From Chryseobacterium mucoviscidosis (GTDB lineage: Bacteria > Bacteroidota > Bacteroidia > Flavobacteriales > Weeksellaceae), in the NCBI RefSeq assembly GCF_002177115.1, contig NZ_MVAG01000039.1, forward strand, positions 42,560 to 106,559: a stretch of 64,000 nucleotides of DNA, in the 5' to 3' direction. Position numbers and translations under genes: made by a program. The number at the start of each line of letters is the position of its first letter. Position 1 is the stretch's first letter. Positions 50,557-60,069 of the stretch are shown in pieces. The notes beneath the pieces were generated by a model. It had not been told where the DNA came from. It searched no databases and worked only from the letters and a program-made list of their open reading frames with translations.

Positions 50557-52488
50557 TTAATCCAACTGTGTCCCCAAATATTCCCACTCCTGCAAAGCAA
50601 GATCCAGTTCTTCTTTGGTATTGTTGTATTTTTCCAGTGTTTCTTCAGAAGGATTTTCTTTGGTGAAAGAAGCTTCAAATTCCTCAACTTTTGTTTCCAG
50701 CTCAGTAATTTTTTCTTCTACTTTTTTCAGTTTATTCTGAATATTTTTCTGCTCTTTGCTTACAATGGTTGATTGTTGAGTTTCTGTTGCAGGCTTTTCC
50801 TCTTTTTTTGCCTTTATCTCAACCTTGGTATCTTCTCCGTGCAGTTTTGCTTTTTCAGCAGAAATTTCTCGAATTGATTCTTTCTGTCTGAATTCAAGAT
50901 ATTCGTTGATGTCTCCTAAGAATTCTTTCATTTTACCATCACGGAATTCGTAGATCTTATCACAAAGTCCCTGCAAGAATTCCCTGTCGTGCGAAATCAC
51001 AATTAACGTTCCTTCAAATTTCTGAAGAGCCAGCTTGATGATTTCCTTAGACTGGATATCCAAGTGGTTCGTAGGTTCGTCCATAATCAGCGTGTTGAAA
51101 GGACGAAGCAACAATTTACAAAGCGCCAAACGGTTTCTTTCCCCTCCGGAAAGTACTTTCGTTTTTTTATTCACCGCTTCACCCTGAAAAAGGAAAGATC
51201 CTAACAAATCACGGACTCTTGGTCTTGTTTCTTCGGTTGCCGCGTCTTCCGCTTCTTCCTGAACGGTTTTATTCGGGGTTAAAACTTCCTCCTGATTCTG
51301 AGCAAAATACCCGATGTTTACATTATGTCCAAGATTCCATGTCCCTGAGTAATCTTTGATATCTCCTGCAAGAATTTTCGCCAACGTTGTTTTTCCCTGT
51401 CCGTTTTGTCCAAGAAGCGCAATTCTGTCTCCTCGCTGAACGATAAAATCCACATCATCAAAAATCTGTTTTTCGCCGTAAGCTTTTCCAAGATTTTCAG
51501 CTTCGAAGATAATTTTTCCCGGAACCTGCGACTGTACGAAACGTATATTGAATTTAGAAACGTCTTCATTATCTACTTCAATACGTTCGATTTTGTCTAA
51601 TTTTTTAATCAAAGACTGTGCGAAAGATGCTTTTGTAGCACTTGCACGGAACTTATTGATGTTATCTTCCATCTGCTTGATCTCCGCATCCTGATTCTTT
51701 TTAGCCTGAATCAGTTTTTCGCGGCGGTCTTCGCGCATCACAAGATATTTGGAATAATTCGCTTTATAATCGTCAACTTTTTTGTTGTTGATATCGAAAG
51801 TACGGTTACAAACCGCAGTCATGAACTGCTTATCGTGGCTTACCAGAACAATTGCTCCGGGATAATCTTTCAAAAAGTTTTCCAGCCACATGATGGATTC
51901 CATATCCAGGTGGTTCGTAGGCTCATCGAGAAGCATGATGTCGTTCTTTTGCAGCAACAGTTTTGCCAGCTCGATTCTCATTCTCCAGCCTCCGGAAAAT
52001 TCATCGGTAATTTTCTGGAAATCATCCGCTTTGAAACCAAGACCAAACAATACTTTTTCCATATCGCCTTCGAGATTGTAAGCGTCGTGGTTCATTAAAA
52101 GATCATTCAGCTCCGTCATCTTATTAATCAGATCCGTATAAGAATCGCTTTCATAGTCGGTTCTTGTCGCCATCTGATGATTCACCTCTTCAAGCTCATT
52201 TTTCCATGCGTTGATCTGTTCGAAAGCCTGCATGGTTTCTGCCCATACTGTTCTTCCTTTTACGAAATCGAGATCCTGTTTTAAGAAACCAATGGTGATG
52301 TTTCCTTCCGGAACCACGTTTCCTTCGTAGAAATTAATTTCTCCGGAAAGCATTTTCAATAAAGTGGATTTCCCCGCTCCATTTTTACCGACCAAACCAA
52401 TTTTATCATCCTTTTTAATCGTGAAATTCACGTTTTGAAACAGATATGTTCCTGAATGATGTAATCCTAAACCTTGAACCGAAAGCAT
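50557..52488 (-). CDS. ABC-F family ATPase
   Basis: A 643-residue cytoplasmic protein with two ABC domains and no membrane part. Walker A motifs are GKNGAGKS near residue 38 and GQNGQGKT near 357. Signatures are FSGGWRMR near 150 and LSGGERNR near 437, with MLLDEPTNHLD and LIMDEPTNHLD Walker B blocks. An arm region and a Lys/Glu-rich coiled-coil C-terminus (about 530-643) fit the Uup or EttA-like ABC-F group. It likely acts on the ribosome. A -7 box is at 52531-52538. Confidence 0.93.
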   Translation of the reverse strand: MLSVQGLGLHHSGTYLFQNVNFTIKKDDKIGLVGKNGAGKSTLLKMLSGEINFYEGNVVPEGNITIGFLKQDLDFVKGRTVWAETMQAFEQINAWKNELEEVNHQMATRTDYESDSYTDLINKMTELNDLLMNHDAYNLEGDMEKVLFGLGFKADDFQKITDEFSGGWRMRIELAKLLLQKNDIMLLDEPTNHLDMESIMWLENFLKDYPGAIVLVSHDKQFMTAVCNRTFDINNKKVDDYKANYSKYLVMREDRREKLIQAKKNQDAEIKQMEDNINKFRASATKASFAQSLIKKLDKIERIEVDNEDVSKFNIRFVQSQVPGKIIFEAENLGKAYGEKQIFDDVDFIVQRGDRIALLGQNGQGKTTLAKILAGDIKDYSGTWNLGHNVNIGYFAQNQEEVLTPNKTVQEEAEDAATEETRPRVRDLLGSFLFQGEAVNKKTKVLSGGERNRLALCKLLLRPFNTLIMDEPTNHLDIQSKEIIKLALQKFEGTLIVISHDREFLQGLCDKIYEFRDGKMKEFLGDINEYLEFRQKESIREISAEKAKLHGEDTKVEIKAKKEEKPATETQQSTIVSKEQKNIQNKLKKVEEKITELETKVEEFEASFTKENPSEETLEKYNNTKEELDLALQEWEYLGTQLD

Positions 52489-52530
52489 GTGTTAAATAAT
52501 GATTAATAGTGAATAATGAATTTTCGGGTG

Positions 52531-52538
52531 CAAAAATA
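52531..52538 (-). promoter_or_regulatory. -7 box of the ABC-F gene
   Basis: TATTTTTG on the minus strand, 42 nt before the start codon. Confidence 0.5.
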
Positions 52539-52569
52539 CGGAAAAGAAATGAATGCTGCATTATATGCA

Positions 52570-52597
52570 GAAAACCACCCTTAAAAGAGTGGTTTTC
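52570..52597 (-). terminator. Terminator-like hairpin
   Basis: GAAAACCAC and GTGGTTTTC form a hairpin with one extra base pair mismatch, 31 nt after the 170-residue gene's stop. The T-run is short. Confidence 0.55.
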
Positions 52598-52628
52598 TGA
52601 TGTAAAATTTAATATTAAGTTGTTTTTT

Positions 52629-53141
52629 TTAAAATGTTTTCGGAGTAACTTTGATATGATCTGCTGCGTTTCCTCCTCTCAGGAAAGATGCCAACTCTAC
52701 AATATTATTGCTTATCGCTCCATAGATCGCGGTATCGCTTCCATTGTACATTCCCTGTTTGCCTCCAAACCACCAGTTATTGCTTAGTCCGCTATGTCCC
52801 TGTGCCAAAGCAACATTGTAGAAGGTACAGGTTTTTCCGCCTTTGAATTCGAGAACCAGGGTTCCGATCATAGCAAAATTAAGTTCTCCCGGATCGTGGT
52901 TAAAAGTTGTTCTGTTTGCGGGAACTCTTGCAGAAAACCATTTGGCTACTGCTGAAGATCCTTTTCTTCCGATAGAAAAAATAAACTTTCCATCGCTTCC
53001 GCAGCTTGCTGTAAATCCTACATAAATATGTCCTTTAGGATCCTGTCCTTCAGTAATTGAAAACTCGTTTACGGTAAAAGATCCTTTTACCAAATTATTG
53101 GAAGCCGTATCGAAATAGACTTCGTTATCTCTGTATTCCAT
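52629..53141 (-). CDS. Unknown beta-rich protein near a Tle1-like hydrolase
   Basis: A 170-residue protein without an export signal. It is Gly/Phe/Asn-rich and looks like a beta-barrel (GHIYVGFTASCGSDGKFIFSIGRKG, NNWWFGGKQGMYNG). I considered a TssD/Hcp tube protein and rejected it for lack of the family pattern. It is on the same strand as, and 222 bp after, the DUF2235 hydrolase, so it may be a partner or an immunity protein, but the evidence is only positional. Confidence 0.65.
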   Translation of the reverse strand: MEYRDNEVYFDTASNNLVKGSFTVNEFSITEGQDPKGHIYVGFTASCGSDGKFIFSIGRKGSSAVAKWFSARVPANRTTFNHDPGELNFAMIGTLVLEFKGGKTCTFYNVALAQGHSGLSNNWWFGGKQGMYNGSDTAIYGAISNNIVELASFLRGGNAADHIKVTPKTF

Positions 53142-53301
53142 GATTATGTTCTGTTTTTTAGTCTTTGTAAATGACTTTAGGTTTAACTATAAGTGAATTT
53201 CATTCCTATTGAAGCTTCCTGTAAGAACAACCCAAAGTAACAAAGAATAAGAAGAAAAAACTACAGTATAAATAACCAAATTAAAAATAGGTAGTTTCAC
53301 G

Positions 53302-53336
53302 TAAAAAAAACTGAGCTGCCTAACCAAGACAGCTCA
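53302..53336 (-). terminator. Terminator of the DUF2235 gene
   Basis: TGAGCTG and CAGCTCA (53312-53335 region) form a hairpin with eight T on the minus strand. Confidence 0.75.
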
Positions 53337-53363
53337 ACACCTAAATTTAAAACTGAAAATGTA

Positions 53364-54713
53364 CTAACATTTATTATAAAAATTTTCTTTGATCAAAATG
53401 GTACGGCTCCAATTATCATTATTGGGAATATTGGTTCCGTAGGCGTAATCCACGACAGAATCTTCAATATGATGAATCTCCGACTGTAATCTGGATTGGT
53501 TTTTATTGAACTGATCGTCCGAATTACTCGGAACATTCAGACCGTTATTGATGATTTCTGTAGGAATTCCCGATTTGGATTCCATCATTAAAGCAGGATG
53601 ATACAACCCGAAATTTGCCGAAATATGGGTATAATCTGCCAGTTTTTCATAATTGTAATCCGGCTTAAGGTCAGGCGAAAGGTTTTTAATATAATTTTCA
53701 AGAGCCTCCGATAATTCTATAAGGTAAGGATGTGTTTCGGGATGAATTTCAAAAGTAGATTCATTAAAATCCTCCTCAAAAACAGACTGCTCAGAATTGG
53801 TTTCCATCAGCATAAGTTTTCCGTAGACTTTTGAAAGATCGCTGTACACCAAATCTCTTGTAACGTAAGCCTGAGAAAAAATATCGCCTTTATCTATTTT
53901 ATAATCTTGTAAAACGGAATTCCAAATTTTCTTTTTTTCTGAATCTAAAGCCGTTCCTCTAATGTTTTCCACATAGTAATAGAGTTCTCTATTTTTAATG
54001 AAATTCGGAGAAATGTAAACCGATTGGGAACCTTCTAAATATCCTCCTCCTACATCTGCATGGGCTCCCGGAACGAAAATTTCTTTCCATACCGAGTTTC
54101 CGCTTTCCCATTTTGCGTCTGTTCTGTCTTTTGATTCTTCGAAAATACCTGTAAGAGGAAAAAAATAACGGCATTCGTTTACGCCACAAATGTGCAGAAC
54201 TCTTTCAGTTTCGGGTAAAACCGCCACATCGTAATCGTTGAAAGCAGCAGATTCTACCGTATCAAAAATTCCCAAAAATTTAATTTTAATTTTTTTTTCT
54301 GAAAATTCTGAGGTATGCTGTATTATTTTATTACAAAAAGTTCTTGCCAACATGGCTCCACGACTGAAACCATAGATGTATAAATGGTATTCTCTTGTAT
54401 CGTCCTCAATTGTATTTTTAATGAAGGAAAAAGCTTCTTCCAGTTTATCATCTGAAGAATATCCGTGATATCCCGCAGGATTTTTGCACGTAGCCATCGC
54501 AAAATCGCTGTCTTCATTTCCTGCAACCGTTCCGATTCCTCCTACATATTTTTTCTCATCACTTTTAAACAGCTTAAATAATTTATAGATATTGGTAATA
54601 TTACCATAATAGCTTTCGTTATTCCTAAGTGGTTTATTATGAGAAGTGGCATTCATCCCGTTGTTTCCTGTTCCATCGAAGAAAATTCCGACAGAGATGA
54701 TGTTGTTTTCCAT
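53364..54713 (-). CDS. DUF2235 (Tle1-like) alpha/beta hydrolase
   Basis: A 449-residue protein of the T6SS phospholipase Tle1 / DUF2235 type. The N-terminal SVGIFFDGTGNNG near residues 6-18, the nucleophile elbow YIYGFSRGAMLARTF near 113 (GxSxG with Ser), and FLGIFDTVESAAFND near 146 with the HADVGGGY His near 214 fit the family. These enzymes attack phospholipids, often as bacterial weapons. No type VI structural genes lie in the window. A secretion signal is absent, as expected for a T6SS or cytoplasmic enzyme. Confidence 0.85.
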   Translation of the reverse strand: MENNIISVGIFFDGTGNNGMNATSHNKPLRNNESYYGNITNIYKLFKLFKSDEKKYVGGIGTVAGNEDSDFAMATCKNPAGYHGYSSDDKLEEAFSFIKNTIEDDTREYHLYIYGFSRGAMLARTFCNKIIQHTSEFSEKKIKIKFLGIFDTVESAAFNDYDVAVLPETERVLHICGVNECRYFFPLTGIFEESKDRTDAKWESGNSVWKEIFVPGAHADVGGGYLEGSQSVYISPNFIKNRELYYYVENIRGTALDSEKKKIWNSVLQDYKIDKGDIFSQAYVTRDLVYSDLSKVYGKLMLMETNSEQSVFEEDFNESTFEIHPETHPYLIELSEALENYIKNLSPDLKPDYNYEKLADYTHISANFGLYHPALMMESKSGIPTEIINNGLNVPSNSDDQFNKNQSRLQSEIHHIEDSVVDYAYGTNIPNNDNWSRTILIKENFYNKC

Positions 54714-54828
54714 TACACTTTGTGGTTTTTATCTTTTCTTCATTCCTAAAAATGAAGTACTTATTATATGAACACTCCAAAGTAACGATGAAAAAAACCG
54801 GAATAATAGAGTAGAAAGTACCAAATAA

Positions 54829-54851
54829 AAAATTCCGTATTTCTACGGAAT
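54829..54851 (-). terminator. Terminator of the two-component operon
   Basis: ATTCCGTA and TACGGAAT pair around a 4-nt loop and are followed by a T-rich tail on the minus strand. It abuts the response regulator stop codon. Confidence 0.75.
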
Positions 54852-55528
54852 CAGATTCTTTCTAAGGGATGAATATTGTTGATAATGGCATAAATTACAA
54901 TTCCCACTGTATTTTTAGCTCCTATTTTTTCGACGATTCGCTGTCTGTGGCTTTCTACGGTTCTGGGACTGATGAATAATTTTTCTGCGATTTCGTTATT
55001 GGTGCATTCCTGACAGATGAGTCTTACCACATCTTTTTCGCGGTCGGAAAGTTCATCGTCCATTTCAAAGAGTGTTCTTTTTTTGGTCGGACTGTTCATG
55101 TACGAAAAAATCATCTGATGATCTTCCGGAGTGAAGAAGATTCCGTTTTTGTAGACCATGGTAATGGCTTCGATAAAAGCATTTCGGTTAGAGTTCTTCG
55201 GCAGAAATGCTGAAACACCCAGCTTCACCATGTATCCCAGAATGGTTGTTTTGTAATGGGAAGAGAGGATAATAATTTTAAGATGGGGATATTTTTCCTT
55301 TAAAATTTCTACCAGCTCAAAGCCGTTCATGGGCTGCATCTGTACGTCTACCAAGGCAATATCGGGAAAATCTTCTTCAGAGGTTTCTTCTAAAGTTTCT
55401 AAAAAATCCGGTCCGTTGGTAGAGGTAGATCCTACCGTGATATTGGGTTCCGAAGACAATAACATTTTTACGCCTTCGAGAATCAGTTGTTCGTCATCAA
55501 TTAATGCTATTTTGATCTGGGAGTTCAT
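54851..55528 (-). CDS. NarL/FixJ-type response regulator
   Basis: A 225-residue response regulator. The receiver domain has IALIDDEQ at the start, the phospho-acceptor Asp in DIALVDVQMQPMNG near 60 and the LSSH and PKN switch blocks. The C-terminal LuxR helix-turn-helix is near residues 157-215 (LSDREKDVVRLICQECTNNEIAEKLFISPRTVESHRQ). It overlaps the histidine kinase gene by 32 nt and is translated with it. Confidence 0.93.
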   Translation of the reverse strand: MNSQIKIALIDDEQLILEGVKMLLSSEPNITVGSTSTNGPDFLETLEETSEEDFPDIALVDVQMQPMNGFELVEILKEKYPHLKIIILSSHYKTTILGYMVKLGVSAFLPKNSNRNAFIEAITMVYKNGIFFTPEDHQMIFSYMNSPTKKRTLFEMDDELSDREKDVVRLICQECTNNEIAEKLFISPRTVESHRQRIVEKIGAKNTVGIVIYAIINNIHPLERI

Positions 55529-56246
55529 TGTATGGAATTTTTATAATTAGTCGGCTGCCTTTACCTAGGGTATTTTTCCATTTGTGCGCCGCGTTCATAG
55601 ATTTTATTCTGGATTCTATATTTTTAATACCCATTCCCTTTTTTACCTCATCATACTCAAAGCTTTGTCCGTTATCGGAAATGATAACTGCAAGATTTGT
55701 TTTATTATCTTTAATATAGATCCAGACTCTGGATGCTTCCGAGTGTTTAAGGACATTGGTGGTAAACTCCTGAATAATTCTGTACAACTGAACTTCCACG
55801 AAGATTTCTTTTTTCTGAAATTTCGGACTTACGTTCAGTGAAATATTTATTCTTCCTGATAAATTGGCAATCAGCTCTTCAATATAAAGAACAAGACCCA
55901 CAGATTCCAGATTCACAGGATATAATGAATGCGAAATGCTTCTGGCAGAATCTATGAGAGAAGACATTTGTGTGGTTATATTTTTTTTGATGAGTTCATC
56001 GCCTTTGGTATCTAAATTATTCAGCCATAAAGAAAGAATATTCAGACGGTTTCCGATGTCGTCGTGGATCATAACGGCAATTCTTTTCCGCTCGGATTCC
56101 TGCGCTTTAATATTTTCCAAAGCAAGATTTTTCTGATGCTGTACTTCTGCTTCGTACTGTGCATTTTTCTCTTTAATGATTCTCTGGATGAAACTTCTGT
56201 ACGCCAGCAAAATAAATGTCATGATGATTACCAGAACGGCAATCAA
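55497..56246 (-). CDS. HisKA_3-type sensor histidine kinase
   Basis: A 249-residue kinase with one N-terminal membrane segment (residues 1-17) and no sensory domain of note. The phospho-acceptor His is in RKRIAVMIHDDIGNRLNIL near residue 61. The ATP-binding domain has TTNVLKHSEASRVWI near 163 and SDNGQSFEYDEVKKGMGIKNI near 198. It pairs with the downstream response regulator. With so short a sensor, signal input may come from the upstream membrane protein. Confidence 0.9.
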   Translation of the reverse strand: MIAVLVIIMTFILLAYRSFIQRIIKEKNAQYEAEVQHQKNLALENIKAQESERKRIAVMIHDDIGNRLNILSLWLNNLDTKGDELIKKNITTQMSSLIDSARSISHSLYPVNLESVGLVLYIEELIANLSGRINISLNVSPKFQKKEIFVEVQLYRIIQEFTTNVLKHSEASRVWIYIKDNKTNLAVIISDNGQSFEYDEVKKGMGIKNIESRIKSMNAAHKWKNTLGKGSRLIIKIPYNELPDQNSIN

Positions 56247-56272
56247 CGCGACAAAAAAAGTGATATTTAAGG

Positions 56273-56881
56273 TTATTTCTTTAATCTTAAAAAGGTATAG
56301 ATGATTGATATATATAAAAAGCTGCAGAGCACATTATTGATGCTCCATATCATTCCTGCCTGTTTTACTCCAAAATCTGCAAGCTGACGAAGAAGGAAGA
56401 ATAAAAAGACCGACAATCCATAATACAGGAAAATAAGACTGTCTACCGCCATGAAACGGTCATTTACCTTGATGTTTTTAATTTCCATAAGCAGTGCATA
56501 ACCGGCAAAGCAGATCACAATAATATTTGAAATTACTTTCTTTACTTCATTGGTTACCATTCCTGTATCCAGCAAAAAGAAGAGCGCCAGTACTACTACC
56601 GGAAGGTAGCAATACCATGGTAATGATAATTTTTTCACGAAAAGAATTCCCAAGATGAGAAATTCTCCTGCTACGTAATAAGGAAACAGAAAATCCAGTC
56701 CTTTTACATGAAAAAGACTGATAGAAACTCTTCCTGCCGCTTCTATCAAAAAAAGAAAAATGATATAATATACATACCATTTTTCTGTGTTTCTAAGTGT
56801 TTTGTACTTTAAAATTCCGATTAAAGCACAAATAACAAGTAAACTGTTATTAAGATAAAGTATTACCTGGTAAATATCCAC
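56273..56881 (-). CDS. Polytopic membrane protein upstream of the kinase
   Basis: A 202-residue inner membrane protein with about seven hydrophobic segments and short loops, without a recognised family. It lies 26 bp upstream of the kinase on the same strand and 19 bp after the preceding gene, so all are probably one operon. A role as a signal-sensing partner of the kinase is inferred from position alone. Confidence 0.7.
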   Translation of the reverse strand: MDIYQVILYLNNSLLVICALIGILKYKTLRNTEKWYVYYIIFLFLIEAAGRVSISLFHVKGLDFLFPYYVAGEFLILGILFVKKLSLPWYCYLPVVVLALFFLLDTGMVTNEVKKVISNIIVICFAGYALLMEIKNIKVNDRFMAVDSLIFLYYGLSVFLFFLLRQLADFGVKQAGMIWSINNVLCSFLYISIIYTFLRLKK

Positions 56882-56900
56882 AATATATTTTAGTTAAAAA

Positions 56901-57641
56901 TTACATAAACTGGCAGATAGGCGGACATGCATTTGACCAATCGTATGTATTGGAGATTTTTTCAACACTTACTCCGTTTTCACTGCCTTCCAGATTTGTA
57001 TAAAAAGAAATGAAAATAAGCGTAGGCAAAACTCTCTGATACACCTGAGAAAATTTCAGTCCGAAGGAACAAACCATATGGGAAAGCCCTGCTTTCGGCG
57101 GATTAAGATTTTCTGCAGGTACGTAAAACTGTCTGAAAATTCTTGCTCCCTGAAATTCTGTGCATTCTCTGTAGAACCACGTCATTGCTTCGTTTCTCCA
57201 GGATTCTATGGCTTCGATTGCTTTATCCTGCTCCATCATGGGCTTATTGGCAATCGGCCAGAACATATCCGAACTGTTATCGACTGTTTTAAGATCTTTG
57301 GAAAGAACCGCATTTTTCACAAGCGTATATTCTTCCGTTTCCACCAGATTAAGGTCTTCCTTCAGTTCAGCTAAAAAGCTGTAAGGATAATCCTGTACTT
57401 CTTTTTTATGTCCTCCTTCGTCCATCGGGCAAAGAACAGCAACCATCTTATTCTCGTAAATACCGATCTGAGCACAAAACTCACTTCCTGTATTTTCGTT
57501 CTTCACCCAGTTGATCTGTTCTGCATCAAAATCAAAAACATAATTGGTAGGAATCAGATCTTTAATGGCATTGTAATTTCCACGGCAATTGTCCCACGCT
57601 GCAAATGCTAATTCGCATTGTTCTCTGTTGAATGTATTCAT
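56901..57641 (-). CDS. Unknown cytoplasmic protein
   Basis: A 246-residue protein with no export signal. The first part reads CELAFAAWDNCRGNYNAIKDLIPTNYVF, and the C-terminus ends NACPPICQFM with two cysteines. No family was recognised. It may be the first gene of the operon that includes the membrane protein, kinase and regulator. Confidence 0.7.
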   Translation of the reverse strand: MNTFNREQCELAFAAWDNCRGNYNAIKDLIPTNYVFDFDAEQINWVKNENTGSEFCAQIGIYENKMVAVLCPMDEGGHKKEVQDYPYSFLAELKEDLNLVETEEYTLVKNAVLSKDLKTVDNSSDMFWPIANKPMMEQDKAIEAIESWRNEAMTWFYRECTEFQGARIFRQFYVPAENLNPPKAGLSHMVCSFGLKFSQVYQRVLPTLIFISFYTNLEGSENGVSVEKISNTYDWSNACPPICQFM

Positions 57642-57721
57642 ATTTTCACGGTTTTTCTAAGGCATAAAATTATAGAAACTAAATTATCTATGCAAGTATC
57701 TCACGTATAATTGAAAATTAG

Positions 57722-58342
57722 TTAATAATTCTTTACTGTAATGTGATAACAGCTCTGTTGTTTCTCTTTGATGTAATAAATTCTTCCCAGATCATAATAA
57801 TACTTCAGAACCTTCTCCAAAGCAGCTTCCAACTTAGGATTATGCTTTAAAACACCATTAAACCGTACATACGAAATGTCAAAAGAATTTCCGTAGTTAT
57901 GAGAACTGATTCCCAATGCCGCATTAGAATTTACTCTTCTCAGTCGGCACTGGTCTTCCAGTGTTCTGGTAATGGAAGAAACCGTAAAAACATTCCCTTT
58001 TGTTTCCTTACTGAAACGCGCTCCTATTTTCTCGAGCATCGATTTCCCTTTAGAAACCATGTACGCTCTGCTGTAATCCAGTTTCTGAACCCGATATCCG
58101 GTTCCCGATTTTTTTATTTTATGAAATTTTCCTTTGCTGATATAATTCTGAACAGTCTTTGAATCCTTTAGAAGCTTTACCCCAAAACTTTTTGAGGCAT
58201 CCAGATGCGGCTTATAAAGAAAAGTGGGTTCTACTCTTAAAACTTCTGTAAGATCATAGCATGGTAATGTTTTTTGAGCCGCCTGTGAAGAAAATATGCC
58301 ATGAAGAAAGGAAGCAAAGATCACACACAAAAACTTTTTCAT
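57722..58342 (-). CDS. DUF5715-type secreted peptidase-like protein
   Basis: A 206-residue exported protein with a signal peptide (to about residue 20). The C-terminal part has the pattern of D-Ala-D-Ala carboxypeptidase-like (M15/DUF5715) enzymes: ALGISSHNYGNSFDISYVRF near residues 143-162, with the SxHxxGxxxD zinc-site, and CYHITVKNY near the end with a likely third ligand. It probably acts on peptidoglycan in the periplasm. Confidence 0.8.
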   Translation of the reverse strand: MKKFLCVIFASFLHGIFSSQAAQKTLPCYDLTEVLRVEPTFLYKPHLDASKSFGVKLLKDSKTVQNYISKGKFHKIKKSGTGYRVQKLDYSRAYMVSKGKSMLEKIGARFSKETKGNVFTVSSITRTLEDQCRLRRVNSNAALGISSHNYGNSFDISYVRFNGVLKHNPKLEAALEKVLKYYYDLGRIYYIKEKQQSCYHITVKNY

Positions 58343-58525
58343 GAAAGAAATTTTAAAAATTATAAACTAAAATAATCATTTATGAAATAAATATAAACTC
58401 TAATAAACATATATATGAAAATAATTAACTATTATTTTTATTTTAAATTATTAAATCAATAATAAAATCAAAATTTAATTTGCAATAAGTTTAAAATTAT
58501 ACTTTTTAATTCAATATATTAATGA

Positions 58526-58533
58526 TAAATTTG
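58526..58533 (+). promoter_or_regulatory. -7 box of aqpZ
   Basis: TAAATTTG lies within the longer open frame from 58522, which supports the ATG at 58558 as the true start. Confidence 0.55.
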
Positions 58534-58557
58534 AAATACTTTTTAAAAATAAACAAT

Positions 58558-59295
58558 ATGATAAAAAAACTTTTTGCTGAATTTTTCGGCACATTCTGGC
58601 TTGTTTTCGGAGGTTGCGGAAGTGCAATCTTCGCCTCGCAGATTGCAGCGGCATCTAATGGACAATTAGGGATTCTTCTTCTGGGTGTTTCGCTGGCTTT
58701 CGGGCTTACTGTTCTTACCATGGCATATGCAGTAGGACATATTTCAGGAGGTCATTTCAACCCGGCTGTTTCTGTAGGACTTCTGGCAGGTGGAAGATTC
58801 TCTGCAAAAGATCTTGTTCCATATGTTGTGGCACAATGTTTAGGAGCAATAGGAGCTGCAGGAGCATTGTTTACTATTCTGAGCGGTTCCGGAACTCCGG
58901 ATTTTTCTGGACCGGGAGCTTTTGCCACCAATTTCTACGGTGAAGCGGTCTATTTTGGAAAAAGCTACTCGATGAGTGCTGCTTTCTTAACAGAATTTTT
59001 ACTGACTGCTTTTTTCCTGATCATCATTCTTGGCGCAACAGATAAGTTTGCCAACGGAAAATTTGCAGGTATTGCGATTGGTCTAGGATTAACGTTAATC
59101 CATTTGATTTCTATCCCGATTACGAATACTTCCGTGAATCCTGCGAGATCACTTTCTCAGGCAGTTTTTGTAGGCGGAAACGCAATGTCTCAGCTTTGGC
59201 TGTTTTGGGCTGCTCCGATTTTGGGAGGAATTACAGGAGGATTGATTTACAGATTCCTATTGCAGCGAAACGGCATGGAAGAATTAGATAGTTAA
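58558..59295 (+). CDS. aqpZ: Aquaporin (MIP family)
   Basis: A 245-residue inner membrane water channel with six helices and two NPA half-helices: [15 protein letters not shown] near residue 60 and [14 protein letters not shown] near 187, with the selectivity Arg of the second. It resembles AqpZ more than glycerol facilitators. The start at 58558 ([16 protein letters not shown]) is preferred to the ATG at 58522 because a -7 box overlaps the latter. Confidence 0.92.
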   Translation: MIKKLFAEFFGTFWLVFGGCGSAIFASQIAAASNGQLGILLLGVSLAFGLTVLTMAYAVGHISGGHFNPAVSVGLLAGGRFSAKDLVPYVVAQCLGAIGAAGALFTILSGSGTPDFSGPGAFATNFYGEAVYFGKSYSMSAAFLTEFLLTAFFLIIILGATDKFANGKFAGIAIGLGLTLIHLISIPITNTSVNPARSLSQAVFVGGNAMSQLWLFWAAPILGGITGGLIYRFLLQRNGMEELDS

Positions 59296-59300
59296 AACAA

Positions 59301-59327
59301 AATCCTGTCAGCCGACAGGATTTTTTT
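59301..59327 (+). terminator. Terminator of aqpZ
   Basis: ATCCTGTC and GACAGGAT form an 8-bp hairpin with a 4-nt loop and a run of seven T, 6 nt after the stop codon. Confidence 0.85.
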
Positions 59328-59347
59328 ATGTTTGACATTTTGAAAGA

Positions 59348-59920
59348 CTACTTTAATTTTTTAAGATCAAACGGATTTTTGAAGATAAGTTCTTCGTGTT
59401 TTCCTTTGATTTCCATTTTTTTATATAAAAGACTCAGCGCCATTTTCCGGATGAAAAGATCTTTATCATTCAGTTTCCAGTAAGAATCTTCGTGTACTTT
59501 TCTGGGTTTTCTTACAATATAAAATTCCGTTTCCCAAGAGTCTACGTTGTGGTAAAATTCGATAATTCCGCAATGTTCGGGAATCATTTCATGATCTACC
59601 ATTCCCATCGGAAGCAGAAAACTGAACGCATTGCAGACATAATCTCCGCAGGAAATTTTATCGTGTTTTAAAAATTTTTCGCCTGTATTGGAGTTGGTGT
59701 AAGATTTTTTAAAATCATTTTTAAAATCGCTTTTCGAGAGCTTGATTTCAATTTCATGACTGAATCCTTCGGAATCAACAATCAGAATATCGGCTTCCCA
59801 GTCTGCCTGAAAATGATTGGTCAAAACAATTTCTTTCTCAAAATTGCATTGAGAATGAATAAATGCGTGAACCAATTCTTCTATTTTTAACACTTTTGTT
59901 TTTTTATTTTTTGTTTTCAA
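59348..59920 (-). CDS. MmcB-like PD-(D/E)XK nuclease-fold protein
   Basis: A 190-residue protein with an N-terminal helical lead, then WEADILIVDSEGFSHEIEIKLSKSDFKNDFKK near residues 46-77. This places Asp, Glu and Lys as in PD-(D/E)XK nucleases, with the MmcB family as the nearest match. It may act in DNA repair. The C-terminal half is less conserved. No partner gene is adjacent. Confidence 0.65.
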   Translation of the reverse strand: MKTKNKKTKVLKIEELVHAFIHSQCNFEKEIVLTNHFQADWEADILIVDSEGFSHEIEIKLSKSDFKNDFKKSYTNSNTGEKFLKHDKISCGDYVCNAFSFLLPMGMVDHEMIPEHCGIIEFYHNVDSWETEFYIVRKPRKVHEDSYWKLNDKDLFIRKMALSLLYKKMEIKGKHEELIFKNPFDLKKLK

Positions 59921-59966
59921 CGCGAAGATCGCATCGCAAAGATTTTATTTAGTATTTGTTCTGTAT

Positions 59967-60004
59967 ATTTTCGCTCGCAAAGGCGTTTTCACTAAGCAAA
60001 TGAT
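59967..60004. repeat. Dispersed repeat shared with 37579-37620
   Basis: TTCGCTCGCAAAGGCGTT and CACTAAGCAAATGA match the first copy with a few changes, in the gap before the LuxE-like gene. Confidence 0.6.
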
Positions 60005-60069
60005 AGCAGAATTTTAAATTTTGAGCCTGAAAATTCTACAATGTTAAAACACTTCAACTACAAAATCAA

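Noticed and set aside
52629..53141. Possible TssD/Hcp tube protein of a T6SS
   Set aside because: The 170-residue sequence does not show the TssD pattern and no other T6SS structural gene is present.
58522..58557. Longer N-terminus for the aquaporin
   Set aside because: A -7 promoter box overlaps the ATG at 58522, so the transcript likely starts downstream of it.
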